From: Pedobacter sp. ASV28
Lineage (GTDB): Bacteria; Bacteroidota; Bacteroidia; Sphingobacteriales; Sphingobacteriaceae
Direction: 5' to 3'
Assembly: GCF_016428855.1 (NCBI RefSeq)
Contig: NZ_JAELTN010000027.1
Location: 1 to 64,000, forward strand
Length of the DNA stretch: 64,000 nucleotides
The notes under the pieces are model-generated. The model saw only the letters and a program-made list of their open reading frames with translations. It did no database searches and was not told where the DNA came from. Both the position numbers and the translations under genes were made by a program. Below are positions 18,576-26,934 of the stretch, piece after piece; the stretch's first letter is position 1, and every line of letters begins with the position of its first letter.

Positions 18576-19739
18576 ATGTTAGAAGAAATTAAAACGGTAG
18601 CCATCAAAACCCCACAACGCATAGCAGAAATATCATGGTTTAATGATATTATAGGTGGAGATACGGAATATTTGGGTGTTTTGGATGGAAACCGAAGGAG
18701 TAGTTTTGAGCATTGTAAGAACATTACCCTTAAGGCAGAAAGTTTAGGCTACAGTAAAATATTACTGCCCAGTGCCTATACCGTTGGACAAGATGTACTC
18801 ACCTTTGCTTCGGGGGTAGCGCCATTTACCAGCAAGATTAATATTTTGGCCGCTATCAGAACGGGCGAGCTTCATCCGCCCATGTTGGCAAGGGCTTTGG
18901 CTTCTTTAGACCATATGCTTCAAGGTCGGTTAACCATTAATATCATCAATTCTGATTTGCCAGGGTTAAGGGAAGATCCGGCATTGCGCTACTTGCGTTG
19001 TGCGGAGACTATAGAAGTTTTAAAACAAGCCTGGACACAAGATCATATCAATTTTAAGGGCGAACTGTACCAATTCAATATGCCTGCAGATCCGGTAAAG
19101 CCCTATCAACAAAATGGAGGGCCATTACTGTACTTTGGAGGTACTTCCGAAGGGGCCAGAGAGGTTTGTGCCAAATATTGTGATACCTTTTTAATGTGGC
19201 CGGAAACAGAGGAAAGTATGTATGAAACCATGCAAGATATGAGCAAGAGAGCAGCGGCTTATGGTCGTAAGATCGACTTTGGTTTACGCATCCATGTTAT
19301 TGTGAGGGAAACGGAAAGTGAAGCCAAGGCACAGGCCAAAAAGCTGTTGAGCCATTTCAATGAACAAAGGGCCGCAGAAATCAGGGCTAGGGGAGAAGAT
19401 TCACGTTCTTTGGGAGTTATCCGCCAAGATGAAATGAGGAAACATGCTGATGAAGAAGGCTATATAGAACCTCATTTATGGACGACCATAGGAAAGGTAT
19501 TTTCTGGTTGTGGCGGTGGGTTGGTAGGTGATCCGGATCAGATCGTAAATAAGTTGAACCGCTACATGGACATGGGGATCCGATCTTTTATCTTCTCGGG
19601 CTTTCCCTTAATGGAAGAATCGGAAATCTTTGCGAAATATTTGCTGAGCCGTTTGCCCAACGCATCTCTGTCCGAACTGCATGGCCGTATTCCAGCAGCT
19701 ACACCCATAACACCATTGACTACTGCTATTTTACAATAA
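18576..19739 (+). CDS. LLM-class flavin-dependent monooxygenase, SsuD-like
   Basis: 387 residues, no signal peptide, so cytoplasmic. The layout follows alkanesulfonate monooxygenase SsuD: WFNDIIGGDTEYLG at the start, AESLGYSKILLPS, ASLDHMLQGRLTINI, LYFGGTSEGAREV, RKIDFGLRIHVIVRETESEA and RSFIFSGFPLMEES. SsuD uses reduced FMN from a partner reductase to release sulfite from sulfonates. From memory of SsuD, the counterparts of Arg226 and His228 are present (GLRIHVIVRE), but those of Cys54, Arg297 and Tyr331 are changed, so the substrate may differ. No SsuE-like reductase or ABC transporter is nearby. It begins one base after the second amidohydrolase stop and so belongs to that operon. Confidence 0.85.
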   Translation: MLEEIKTVAIKTPQRIAEISWFNDIIGGDTEYLGVLDGNRRSSFEHCKNITLKAESLGYSKILLPSAYTVGQDVLTFASGVAPFTSKINILAAIRTGELHPPMLARALASLDHMLQGRLTINIINSDLPGLREDPALRYLRCAETIEVLKQAWTQDHINFKGELYQFNMPADPVKPYQQNGGPLLYFGGTSEGAREVCAKYCDTFLMWPETEESMYETMQDMSKRAAAYGRKIDFGLRIHVIVRETESEAKAQAKKLLSHFNEQRAAEIRARGEDSRSLGVIRQDEMRKHADEEGYIEPHLWTTIGKVFSGCGGGLVGDPDQIVNKLNRYMDMGIRSFIFSGFPLMEESEIFAKYLLSRLPNASLSELHGRIPAATPITPLTTAILQ

Positions 19740-19898
19740 TACATATTATACAGGTTGTCTCATGATACTGCATGCGGTAGGGGAGCGCTTTATCAGCCTT
19801 AAAAAACAACTGTGCTGGTTCATAAATGCCAATAAAAAAATAGAAGCTAACGGATAGTATGCTCATCGTAGCTTCATCACCATTAAAATTATATACCG

Positions 19899-21326
19899 AT
19901 GAAAATCTTAAAAAACGAAATACAGGAAAAATCGCCGCAACTTAAGCGAGAGCTTAACCTTTTGGATGCAACACTCTTGGTAGTAGGGAGTATGATCGGT
20001 TCGGGAATTTTTATTGTAAGTGCAGATATTGCCCGTAATACCGGTTCTGTTGGGTGGCTGGTTTTGGTATGGATTATAGGGGGCTTTATGACATTGACCG
20101 CTGCCTTAAGCTACGGAGAGTTGAGCGGCATGTTTCCTAAGGCAGGCGGGCAATATGTATACCTGAAAGAAGCCTATAATCCACTTACGGCATTTCTGTA
20201 CGGTTGGAGTTTGTTTGCGGTCATTCAAACGGGTACTATTGCTGCCGTGGGTGTTTCTTTTTCCAAATTCTTGGCCTATCTTATTCCTGAGGTAAGCGAA
20301 GATCTTGTGCTTTTTGCTATTGGTAATTTCAAAGTCTCTCCGGCACAGACCTTGGCCATAGGCATTATTTTCCTGCTCACTTATATCAATACCCTCGGGG
20401 TAAAAAGTGGTAAATGGATACAGTTGATTTTTACCTTAACAAAGATCTTTAGCATAGCCGGACTGATCGTTTTTGGTTTTATTTATTTCGAGGCTGATGT
20501 AGCCAAGTTAAACTGGGAAAATGCTTTTAACCTACAAAAAATACTGCCCGATGGTTCATTTTTAAATTACGAAAACCTACCCGCATTGGGTGGTGCTTTA
20601 GCTTCGGCATTGGTGGGAGCGATCATGAGCTACGAGGCCTGGAACAATGTAACCTTTGTAGCGGGCGAAATGAATAATCCAAAACGTAACATTGGCTTAA
20701 GTCTGTTACTGGGTACGCTGTTGGTAACACTCATCTATGTGCTCTTGAATCTCATGTTTACCTTTGTGCTCCCTCTACAGGAAATTGCCACCACCCCAAA
20801 AGATCGGGTGGGTATCGCCGCTTCGCAGGTCATTTTTGGTGCAGATGGAACGGTAATCATAGCCATATTGATCATGGTCGCTACCTTTGGTTGCAATAAC
20901 GGATTGATATTGGCGGGAGCCAGGGTATATTATAGCATGGCAAAGGATGGGCTATTCTTTAAGCAAACGGCAAAGCTGAATAAAAATGGGGTACCGGCAT
21001 TTGCATTATGGATCCAGTTTATAATGGCCTCTATCTTGTGCCTAAGTGGCAAATATGGCGATCTGTTGGATATGATTACCTTTATTGCGGTACTTTTTTA
21101 TGTGCTTACCATTGCAGGAATCTATATCTTAAGGGTGAAAAGGCCATCGGCAGAGCGTCCCTATAAGGCCATCGGCTATCCGGTACTACCTGCGGTCTAT
21201 ATCATATTGGGCCTAAGTTTTTGTATTTTGTTGATCATATATAAACCTTATTTCACTTGGCCAGGCCTAATTATTACATTGATAGGTATTCCGTTGTATT
21301 ATTTGAAGAATAAAGTAAAAGCTTAG
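19899..21326 (+). CDS. APC-superfamily amino acid permease
   Basis: 475 residues with about 12 hydrophobic helices. The first helix has GSMIGSGIFIVSADIARNTG, the substrate-binding GSGIF motif of the APC/LAT group, and ELSGMFPKAGGQYVY follows. It should sit in the inner membrane and carry amino acids or small amines. The gene lies 159 bp after the monooxygenase, a gap without a clear terminator, so it may be read from the same promoter or its own. In context it may move the product released by the amidohydrolases into the cytoplasm. Substrate specificity cannot be read. Confidence 0.88.
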   Translation: MKILKNEIQEKSPQLKRELNLLDATLLVVGSMIGSGIFIVSADIARNTGSVGWLVLVWIIGGFMTLTAALSYGELSGMFPKAGGQYVYLKEAYNPLTAFLYGWSLFAVIQTGTIAAVGVSFSKFLAYLIPEVSEDLVLFAIGNFKVSPAQTLAIGIIFLLTYINTLGVKSGKWIQLIFTLTKIFSIAGLIVFGFIYFEADVAKLNWENAFNLQKILPDGSFLNYENLPALGGALASALVGAIMSYEAWNNVTFVAGEMNNPKRNIGLSLLLGTLLVTLIYVLLNLMFTFVLPLQEIATTPKDRVGIAASQVIFGADGTVIIAILIMVATFGCNNGLILAGARVYYSMAKDGLFFKQTAKLNKNGVPAFALWIQFIMASILCLSGKYGDLLDMITFIAVLFYVLTIAGIYILRVKRPSAERPYKAIGYPVLPAVYIILGLSFCILLIIYKPYFTWPGLIITLIGIPLYYLKNKVKA

Positions 21327-21594
21327 GGTTTTTATGCAGATGGGGCATTATCTCTGACCGATCATGAAATGTTCAAAGAGGGCATTAGAAAGACATTAAG
21401 GTGATGTACCCGCTGGCGTTTGTCAAAAATATAACAGTTCCTTAAGGTATTCGTTATTTCAAAGCATTCTAATTATAAATTGAATACAATTCAACAAGTT
21501 GAACATAAAATCGTTTATCTTAGAATGGGCCGAAGCTTAGCATCGTGGATAGGCTGCTAGAGAAAAAAGCTAAAGGAACTTTAAAAATAATGAC

Positions 21595-22050
21595 ATGAAA
21601 CGCTTTAATTCCAAAAAACTATTGTTGGTTTTAGTTTTGATCCTGCTGGGCATTCAATTGTTCAGGCCAGAAAAGAATATTTCTATAGCTGTGCCTGCAC
21701 AGGCCATATCGCCAACTTTGGTTCCAATGCAGGTGGGCACTATTCTCAAGACCAGTTGCTACGATTGTCATTCCAATAATACTTCTTACCCTTGGTATAG
21801 TCATATACAGCCAATTGCATGGTGGTTAAATAGCCACATAAAAGATGGTAAAAGGCATCTTAATTTTGATGAATTTGAAAGCTATCCCATTGTCAAGCAA
21901 AAGAAAAAGCTAGGCGAGATTGCAGCAACCGTAAAGAGCGAAGAAATGCCTTTGTCCTCCTATACTTTAATACACCGAAATGCCAGTTTAAGTAAGGCAG
22001 AACAACAAATTATTGTAAATTGGGCCAATCATTTAAAACAGGCCAAATGA
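21595..22050 (+). CDS. Haem-binding domain protein (c-type, CxxCH)
   Basis: 151 residues with an N-terminal membrane anchor or signal (residues 9-23) and one c-type haem motif CYDCH at 55-59, followed by SNNTSYPWYSHIQP and WWLNSHI, as in the Haem_bd family found in Bacteroidota periplasmic proteins. It probably works in periplasmic electron transfer or haem-linked sensing. The stop overlaps the start of the PAP2 gene as ATGA, so translation is coupled. The 268-bp gap upstream carries no copy of the TGAY-n4-RTCA dyad found elsewhere in the island. Confidence 0.82.
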   Translation: MKRFNSKKLLLVLVLILLGIQLFRPEKNISIAVPAQAISPTLVPMQVGTILKTSCYDCHSNNTSYPWYSHIQPIAWWLNSHIKDGKRHLNFDEFESYPIVKQKKKLGEIAATVKSEEMPLSSYTLIHRNASLSKAEQQIIVNWANHLKQAK

Positions 22051-22814
22051 AGAGCTACCTCGTTGTGATCATGCTTATGCTGACCTGCTATTGGCAAAAT
22101 TTGAATGCACAAAATCAGGTTGTTCAGATAGATACACTTGATCATGAACAAGAGAATGCACATCAATTTTCAACTAAAAAACTGATCATACCAAGTGTAT
22201 TGATTTCGTATGGTTTCTTAAGCTTGATTTCGGAACCCTTAAAAGAACTGAATGGGTCAACACGTTATGAAATCAATGAGCACCAGCCGGATAAGATAGT
22301 ATTAGATAATTATACCCAGTACGCTCCAGCAATAGCAGTGTATGGCTTAAACCTTTTTGGCCTGAAAGGTAGGCATAACTTTAGGGACAGGACTCTGATT
22401 TATGCAACCTCACAAGTTATCGTTACGGCTATTGTATTGCCTTTAAAACATATCATTAAAGAAGAACGCCCTGACGGATCGAACCGTCTTTCTTTTCCTT
22501 CCGGGCATACTTCAACGGCTTTTTCGTCAGCTCAGTTTTTATTTCGCGAATATCAACAACAAAATTTCTTGTTGAGCCTTTGTGGTTACCCTATCGCCAT
22601 TTTTACTGGTGTTTATCGTACATTGAACGATAAACATTGGGTAGGAGATGTGGTGGCTGGTGCAGGAATAGGTATCCTGTCAACAGAAGCGGCCTATTGG
22701 CTTTTCCCAAAGATCAATGGTTGGGTACAAGGCAAAAAAGATCCTAATGCAAGTATAGTCTATCCCTACTATCAATCCGGAGCAATTGGTTTAGGACTGA
22801 TGAAAAGATTTTAA
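22047..22814 (+). CDS. PAP2-family phosphatase
   Basis: 255 residues from the ATG that overlaps the upstream stop (ATGA); a TTG 27 bp earlier in frame is less likely because the chosen start gives a clean signal peptide ending in NAQ. The three PAP2 motifs are present: KEERPDGSNR, FPSGHTSTAF and VYRTLNDKHWVGDVVAG. This superfamily removes phosphate from lipid phosphates such as undecaprenyl pyrophosphate or phosphatidic acid in the periplasmic leaflet. The C-terminal segment after the last helix resembles an outer-membrane-type strand (GAIGLGLMKRF), though this is weak. The lipid substrate is not known. Confidence 0.85.
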   Translation: MKSYLVVIMLMLTCYWQNLNAQNQVVQIDTLDHEQENAHQFSTKKLIIPSVLISYGFLSLISEPLKELNGSTRYEINEHQPDKIVLDNYTQYAPAIAVYGLNLFGLKGRHNFRDRTLIYATSQVIVTAIVLPLKHIIKEERPDGSNRLSFPSGHTSTAFSSAQFLFREYQQQNFLLSLCGYPIAIFTGVYRTLNDKHWVGDVVAGAGIGILSTEAAYWLFPKINGWVQGKKDPNASIVYPYYQSGAIGLGLMKRF

Positions 22815-22832
22815 ATCTCAAAATATACAGGT

Positions 22833-23531
22833 ATGGCACTACATATTTTTGAAAAACATTATGTAAATAGGGTCGGATGGCTAAGAGCCTCGGTATTGGG
22901 GGCCAATGATGGGATTTTGTCAACAACCAGTATCGCTATTGGTGTAGCCGCAGCGGGTCCAGATCGAAATACCATTATTCTTGCCGCATTAGCGGGCTTA
23001 GTCTCGGGAGCCATGTCTATGGCGGCAGGAGAATACGTTTCGGTTAGCTCACAGGCCGACACCGAGAAAGCCGATCTAGTAAGAGAAGCGCAAGAGCTGA
23101 AAGAAATGCCCGAATTGGAACTTAAAGAACTGGCAGATATCTACAAAGAGAGGGGGCTAACCCCAGAATTGGCCCTGCAGGTGGCCGAACAGCTAATGCA
23201 GCACAATGCATTAGAAGCACATGCCAAAGATGAATTGGGTATCAACGACTTGACACAGGCTAAACCATTATTGGCCGCAATAGCCTCTTTTGCATCCTTT
23301 TCTCTAGGGGCTTTATTGCCATTTACGGTATCTATGTTCGCTCCCATCAAACAAATGATCTATTATCAATATGGCCTATCTATTCTTTTCTTAATGATAC
23401 TTGGGGCAGTTGCCGCAAAGGCTGGTGGTTCAAACATTGGCATTGCCGTAGCACGTATCTGTTTTTGGGGTACGGTAGCCATGGCCATGACCGCTATGGT
23501 GGGACATTTCTTTGGGGTAAATATTACGTAG
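22833..23531 (+). CDS. VIT1/CCC1-family Fe/Mn transporter
   Basis: 232 residues. The N-terminal half has GANDGILSTTSIAIGVAAAG and the signature SGAMSMAAGEYVSVSSQADTE, and the middle contains the acidic helical metal-binding arm (ELKELADIYKERGL and AHAKDELGI). Three hydrophobic helices close the protein. Members export Fe(II) or Mn(II) from the cytoplasm or sequester it, which limits oxidative damage. It starts 18 bp after the PAP2 gene, so it is likely co-transcribed with PAP2 and the haem protein. Confidence 0.9.
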   Translation: MALHIFEKHYVNRVGWLRASVLGANDGILSTTSIAIGVAAAGPDRNTIILAALAGLVSGAMSMAAGEYVSVSSQADTEKADLVREAQELKEMPELELKELADIYKERGLTPELALQVAEQLMQHNALEAHAKDELGINDLTQAKPLLAAIASFASFSLGALLPFTVSMFAPIKQMIYYQYGLSILFLMILGAVAAKAGGSNIGIAVARICFWGTVAMAMTAMVGHFFGVNIT

Positions 23532-23605
23532 CTATAGAGAAACCTAAAATGTGTTTCGTAACACCTAATAACCAGCAAAAACATAAAAGCAAGATGGGAT
23601 ATGAA

Positions 23606-23619
23606 GTGATGGATATCAT
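23606..23619. promoter_or_regulatory. FNR/FixK-like dyad upstream of the 23716 gene
   Basis: GTGATGGATATCAT reads as GTGAT-n4-ATCAT and fits NTGAYnnnnRTCAN. It lies about 100 bp before the small helical protein gene. It is one of eight such sites in this island. Confidence 0.5.
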
Positions 23620-23715
23620 AAAAATAGTTTAATCCTAATCATTTAGGCAAAATAAAGATTAGCCTAATTTTAATACACCAGAGGGAAAAGGAGGCAACGC
23701 CGTATTAAAATAATA

Positions 23716-24138
23716 ATGATGGAAAAACTCAGTAAGTTATCTGCCAAGTATTTGACCTATTATGTTCATGCACGAAGATGGAAATCGGAACTTGATTTTT
23801 TTACCATCGAAGTAGGCTTTTATATGCACGTATTTAGTGAAGAATTGATCAAATGGATTAAAAGTGATCAGCTGGAAACACTGAAACAACAGCTTATAAA
23901 GCTCACAGAGCTGATCAATGAAAAACATAAGATCAGTGAATTGCTAGAAAATCAGTTGCAAGACCTTGAATTAATGGCCGAGAATATGCTGTTGAAAAGT
24001 GAAGAGGAAATAGCCAAAGAACAAGTTAACTTGGAATATTTGATGAACGATCTGGTACATGAATTTAGGGAAACAAAAAAAATACTCTTCAAGAGTATAG
24101 AATATATAATAGCCGGGGCTAATCTAAAAGTAGGCTGA
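23716..24138 (+). CDS. Small helical/coiled-coil protein of unknown function, stress island
   Basis: 140 residues, soluble, almost wholly helical with heptad-like stretches (LKQQLIKLTELINEKHKISELLENQLQDLELM). No known domain recognised. It resembles the product at 35865-36305: both start with a short polar part, then a W-x-x-x-L-(D/E)-F-x-x-x-E motif near residue 22-35 (WKSELDFFTIEV here, WLQDLEFLDTEL there), and both end with a helix over which K and F recur. Both have a TGAY-n4-RTCA site upstream and each precedes a stress gene (HdeD-like, Hsp20). The two ATG codons at the start are adjacent; either may serve. Function unknown. Confidence 0.7.
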   Translation: MMEKLSKLSAKYLTYYVHARRWKSELDFFTIEVGFYMHVFSEELIKWIKSDQLETLKQQLIKLTELINEKHKISELLENQLQDLELMAENMLLKSEEEIAKEQVNLEYLMNDLVHEFRETKKILFKSIEYIIAGANLKVG

Positions 24139-24234
24139 ATGATATGATGTGTCCATACCCAACAATAGGAGGGAATAAATACACATTGGTACTGATAACG
24201 AATAGTAACAACAGATTCATAAATTTATACTGTG

Positions 24235-24810
24235 ATGAAAAAAACAAACACAAGAAACATCTACTATGCAATTTCCAATTGGAGGTTAATGTTGTTTGCA
24301 GGGTTGCTCCTTATTTCCATAGGAATCTATTTGGTGAGTTTACCCTCCTATTCTTATTGGTCTATCAGTATAGCCTTTATTATCGGGATGTTGTTGACCG
24401 GTTTATTGGAAATTATTTTTGCGGTGACCAACAGTACCTATATTAAAGGCTGGGGATGGCTTTTGGTAGGAGGTATGATGGACTTCATATTCGGCATTTA
24501 TATGGCAAACTATCCCCTGCTTTCACTATTGGTTATTCCATTTATAGTTGGAGCCTGGATGCTTTTTAGAGGGTTCATGGCCATAGGAAGTGCTATAGAG
24601 CTAAGGGCCATTGGTTTAACGGGTTGGGGTTGGTTATTGTTTTTGGGCGTTTTTATTATTCTTCTTTCCCTGATTATTTTAAGCTATCCTAATTTTGCCG
24701 CATTTAATATTGTGGTTTGGACAGGGGCCACCTTAATTATTTCAGGAGTGTTTCGCGTGGTACTGTCCATAAAGATCAGGAAGATTGAGCGTAGCATCAG
24801 GCACCTATAA
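24235..24810 (+). CDS. HdeD-like (DUF308) membrane protein
   Basis: 191 residues from the ATG; a GTG immediately before it could also serve. Six hydrophobic helices are arranged as three pairs with repeated GWGWLL motifs (GWGWLLVGGMMDF, GWGWLLFLGVF), the internal-repeat layout of the HdeD/DUF308 family. E. coli HdeD is tied to acid resistance at high cell density; the biochemical role is not settled. It lies 96 bp after the small helical protein and has no dyad site of its own, so it may be read through from that promoter. Confidence 0.82.
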   Translation: MKKTNTRNIYYAISNWRLMLFAGLLLISIGIYLVSLPSYSYWSISIAFIIGMLLTGLLEIIFAVTNSTYIKGWGWLLVGGMMDFIFGIYMANYPLLSLLVIPFIVGAWMLFRGFMAIGSAIELRAIGLTGWGWLLFLGVFIILLSLIILSYPNFAAFNIVVWTGATLIISGVFRVVLSIKIRKIERSIRHL

Positions 24811-24902
24811 AGCTGATCTGGCCTTCAAGAACGACCGCTGTCCGTACTATATTAGCTGTTCATTAAGGCATTTCTGGCGAGATGATCGGACCTATTTGTA
24901 CC

Positions 24903-24938
24903 ATGACGGTAGTCAATGTAACAGGTGATCTTTGTCAA
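24903..24938. promoter_or_regulatory. Two tandem FNR/FixK-like dyads upstream of the L,D-transpeptidase/Usp genes
   Basis: ATGACGGTAGTCAA (24903-24916) and GTGATCTTTGTCAA (24925-24938) both fit NTGAYnnnnRTCAN. Their centres are 22 bp apart, about two helical turns, so two dimers could bind on the same face. They lie about 85-110 bp before the transpeptidase start. Confidence 0.55.
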
Positions 24939-25017
24939 GAGTTTTTGGGGTATACTATCATAATGGAACCTGATATAGGTCATAGGTAAACGATCAATAA
25001 ATAGAGAGATTTACCTC

Positions 25018-25986
25018 ATGAAGCTGAGTATGATAAAAACCTATGTTTATTCGATCTTTCTACTTTGTTCAACAGGTGTGGTTAAGGCTCAGGATAATTT
25101 GGTGGTTAAGGAAATTAGCACGTTGTTTGAAGAAAATGCTACACTAACAAAATTAAACTTTCCCAATTCAACTCAAAGGTTCTACCAAAATACCTTGCAA
25201 CAGGTATGGACAAAAGCATCGGACCATGCCAATAAAACATTAGAAGCCATGTCGCTACTCAGTGGTGTATGTCAATTTGGTCTTTACCAGAATGATTATC
25301 AGTCAGATACGGTGTTCAATTTTAAAGTGGTGGTAGGAAAACCGCACAGCCAAACCCCAACCCTGCAAAGTTCTATTACCTATTTTACCACTGCTCCAGA
25401 TTGGAGGGTTCCGCGTAGCATTTTCGAAAAAGAATTTTTGCCAAAAGCAATTAAGAACAACAACTATTTTAATGATAACCATTATGCTGTATATAACTTG
25501 GCGGGTCAATATGTCGAAACCAATGTAGCCAACCTTCAAGAGATTAGGAAAAATCCAGCTGCTTATTATGTAAAACAAAGTTCTGGATGTGATAATGCAT
25601 TGGGTGTGGTCGTATTCAGGTTTGCCAATGCCTTTGATATCTATCTGCACGATACACCAGAACAGCGATTGTTCAATGAAGATAAGAGGGCTCTCAGCCA
25701 CGGATGTGTAAGGGTGCAGCATGCCGAGCAATTGGCAGGGCTTTTACTGAAGCAAGATGGAGCAAAAGATAAAAATAGAGAAATGACCAATGCCATCAGC
25801 TCTCTCCAAAAGAAAGATTTTAAGCTTAATAAACCTATATCAATAAAGATTATCTATCTCACCTGTCTGATAAAAGATGGATTGCCGGTAAATTACGAAG
25901 ATGTATACCAACTGGATCAGGAACTGGAAAAAATAGGCTTTACCATGCTAAAAATTAAGATCAATGAACTCACTAGAACAGTTTGA
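25018..25986 (+). CDS. L,D-transpeptidase, YcbB-type catalytic domain only
   Basis: 322 residues with a cleavable signal peptide ending VKAQ. The catalytic SHGCVRV motif has His228 and Cys230, and the preceding VVFRFANAFDIYLHDTP matches the YcbB/LdtD-type L,D-transpeptidase domain, including FKVVVGKPHSQTPTLQ and DWRVPRSI. YcbB proteins are usually about 600 residues with a peptidoglycan-binding domain; this one is a stripped-down form. The enzyme makes 3-3 peptidoglycan crosslinks or attaches proteins. The stop is followed after one base by a universal stress protein gene, so both are co-transcribed behind two FNR-like sites. Cell-wall strengthening under stress is a reasonable inference. Confidence 0.85.
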   Translation: MKLSMIKTYVYSIFLLCSTGVVKAQDNLVVKEISTLFEENATLTKLNFPNSTQRFYQNTLQQVWTKASDHANKTLEAMSLLSGVCQFGLYQNDYQSDTVFNFKVVVGKPHSQTPTLQSSITYFTTAPDWRVPRSIFEKEFLPKAIKNNNYFNDNHYAVYNLAGQYVETNVANLQEIRKNPAAYYVKQSSGCDNALGVVVFRFANAFDIYLHDTPEQRLFNEDKRALSHGCVRVQHAEQLAGLLLKQDGAKDKNREMTNAISSLQKKDFKLNKPISIKIIYLTCLIKDGLPVNYEDVYQLDQELEKIGFTMLKIKINELTRTV

Positions 25987-25987
25987 A

Positions 25988-26863
25988 ATGAAAACGATTT
26001 TAATACCAACAGATTTTTCCAAGTCGGCAACCAATGCAGCAATCTACGCTCTGTATATGGCACAAGAATTAAACGCAAATATCATTTTGTGCCATGCGTT
26101 TATGGTGTTTGGGGAAACGCCAATGGCCACCCAGTTGGCTTGGCCAGCGTATGACTATGAGACGATGAAAAAAGAAACAGATGCATCATTAGGCAGCTTG
26201 AGCAAATTGCTTAATACTAAAGCAGAGGCTTTGGACAAGCTCAATTCCTTTCGGCCCACCATAACCTGCCATGCGGCAAGAGGAACGCTTGTCGATGTGG
26301 CAAGTAGCCTAATGACGGAAAATAAAATCTGCCTCATAGTAATGGGGGGATCTGAAAAGGGAGAAATTACGCAGTTTTTTATGGGAAGTAGCACACGCGA
26401 GATGATCGAATATGCCAATTGTCCAGTATTGATCGTACCACCTAAATTTGTATTTAAAAAGATCCGTAGAATGACATTTGCTACCGACCTTCGCCAGTCG
26501 GATATCAATATTCTCCATGTGCTCTCTACCATGGCCCTAAGGTTTAATGCCGATCTGATAGTGTCACATATTTTCTCGGGAAAGAAAATACAGCAAGATA
26601 AGGCAGAAACGATTTTTTTAAATGAGGTGACCAATAAGATCAACTACAACAAGATCTATTATCATGCGCTAAAAGACCAAAATATTACCAATGGATTGGA
26701 ATGGATAAACGAACAGGGTAAGTTCGATATGATGGTTATGGTGCATCGTAAAAGAGGATTTTTGCAAAGATGGTTTGTACCAAGCCACACTAAAAAACAA
26801 ATAGGTAATCTAGCTATTCCCTTAATGGTTTTTTCGGCAAAATCAAAAAACGTTCTCTACTGA
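25988..26863 (+). CDS. Universal stress protein, tandem two-domain type
   Basis: 291 residues from the ATG right after the transpeptidase stop; an in-frame ATG 24 bp earlier lies inside that gene. Two Usp domains are arranged in tandem. The first opens with MKTILIPTDFSKSATNAA and has the ATP-binding-like VMGGSEKG-x(6)-MGSSTREM run. The second starts near RRMTFATDLRQSD and lacks a clear G-2x-G-9x-G motif. Such double Usp proteins are common in Bacteroidota stress clusters. It sits in the same operon as the L,D-transpeptidase. Confidence 0.88.
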   Translation: MKTILIPTDFSKSATNAAIYALYMAQELNANIILCHAFMVFGETPMATQLAWPAYDYETMKKETDASLGSLSKLLNTKAEALDKLNSFRPTITCHAARGTLVDVASSLMTENKICLIVMGGSEKGEITQFFMGSSTREMIEYANCPVLIVPPKFVFKKIRRMTFATDLRQSDINILHVLSTMALRFNADLIVSHIFSGKKIQQDKAETIFLNEVTNKINYNKIYYHALKDQNITNGLEWINEQGKFDMMVMVHRKRGFLQRWFVPSHTKKQIGNLAIPLMVFSAKSKNVLY

Positions 26864-26934
26864 CTTTTAGATACTATCATTCGCTCACCTACCTGCGGTA
26901 AGCAGGACTTCATCAACCATTAAATCATATTCCG

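Noticed and set aside
24144..24446. Open frame of 100 codons overlapping the HdeD-like gene
   Set aside because: It runs in another frame over the start of a gene with clear membrane-protein features, and its product has no coherent pattern.
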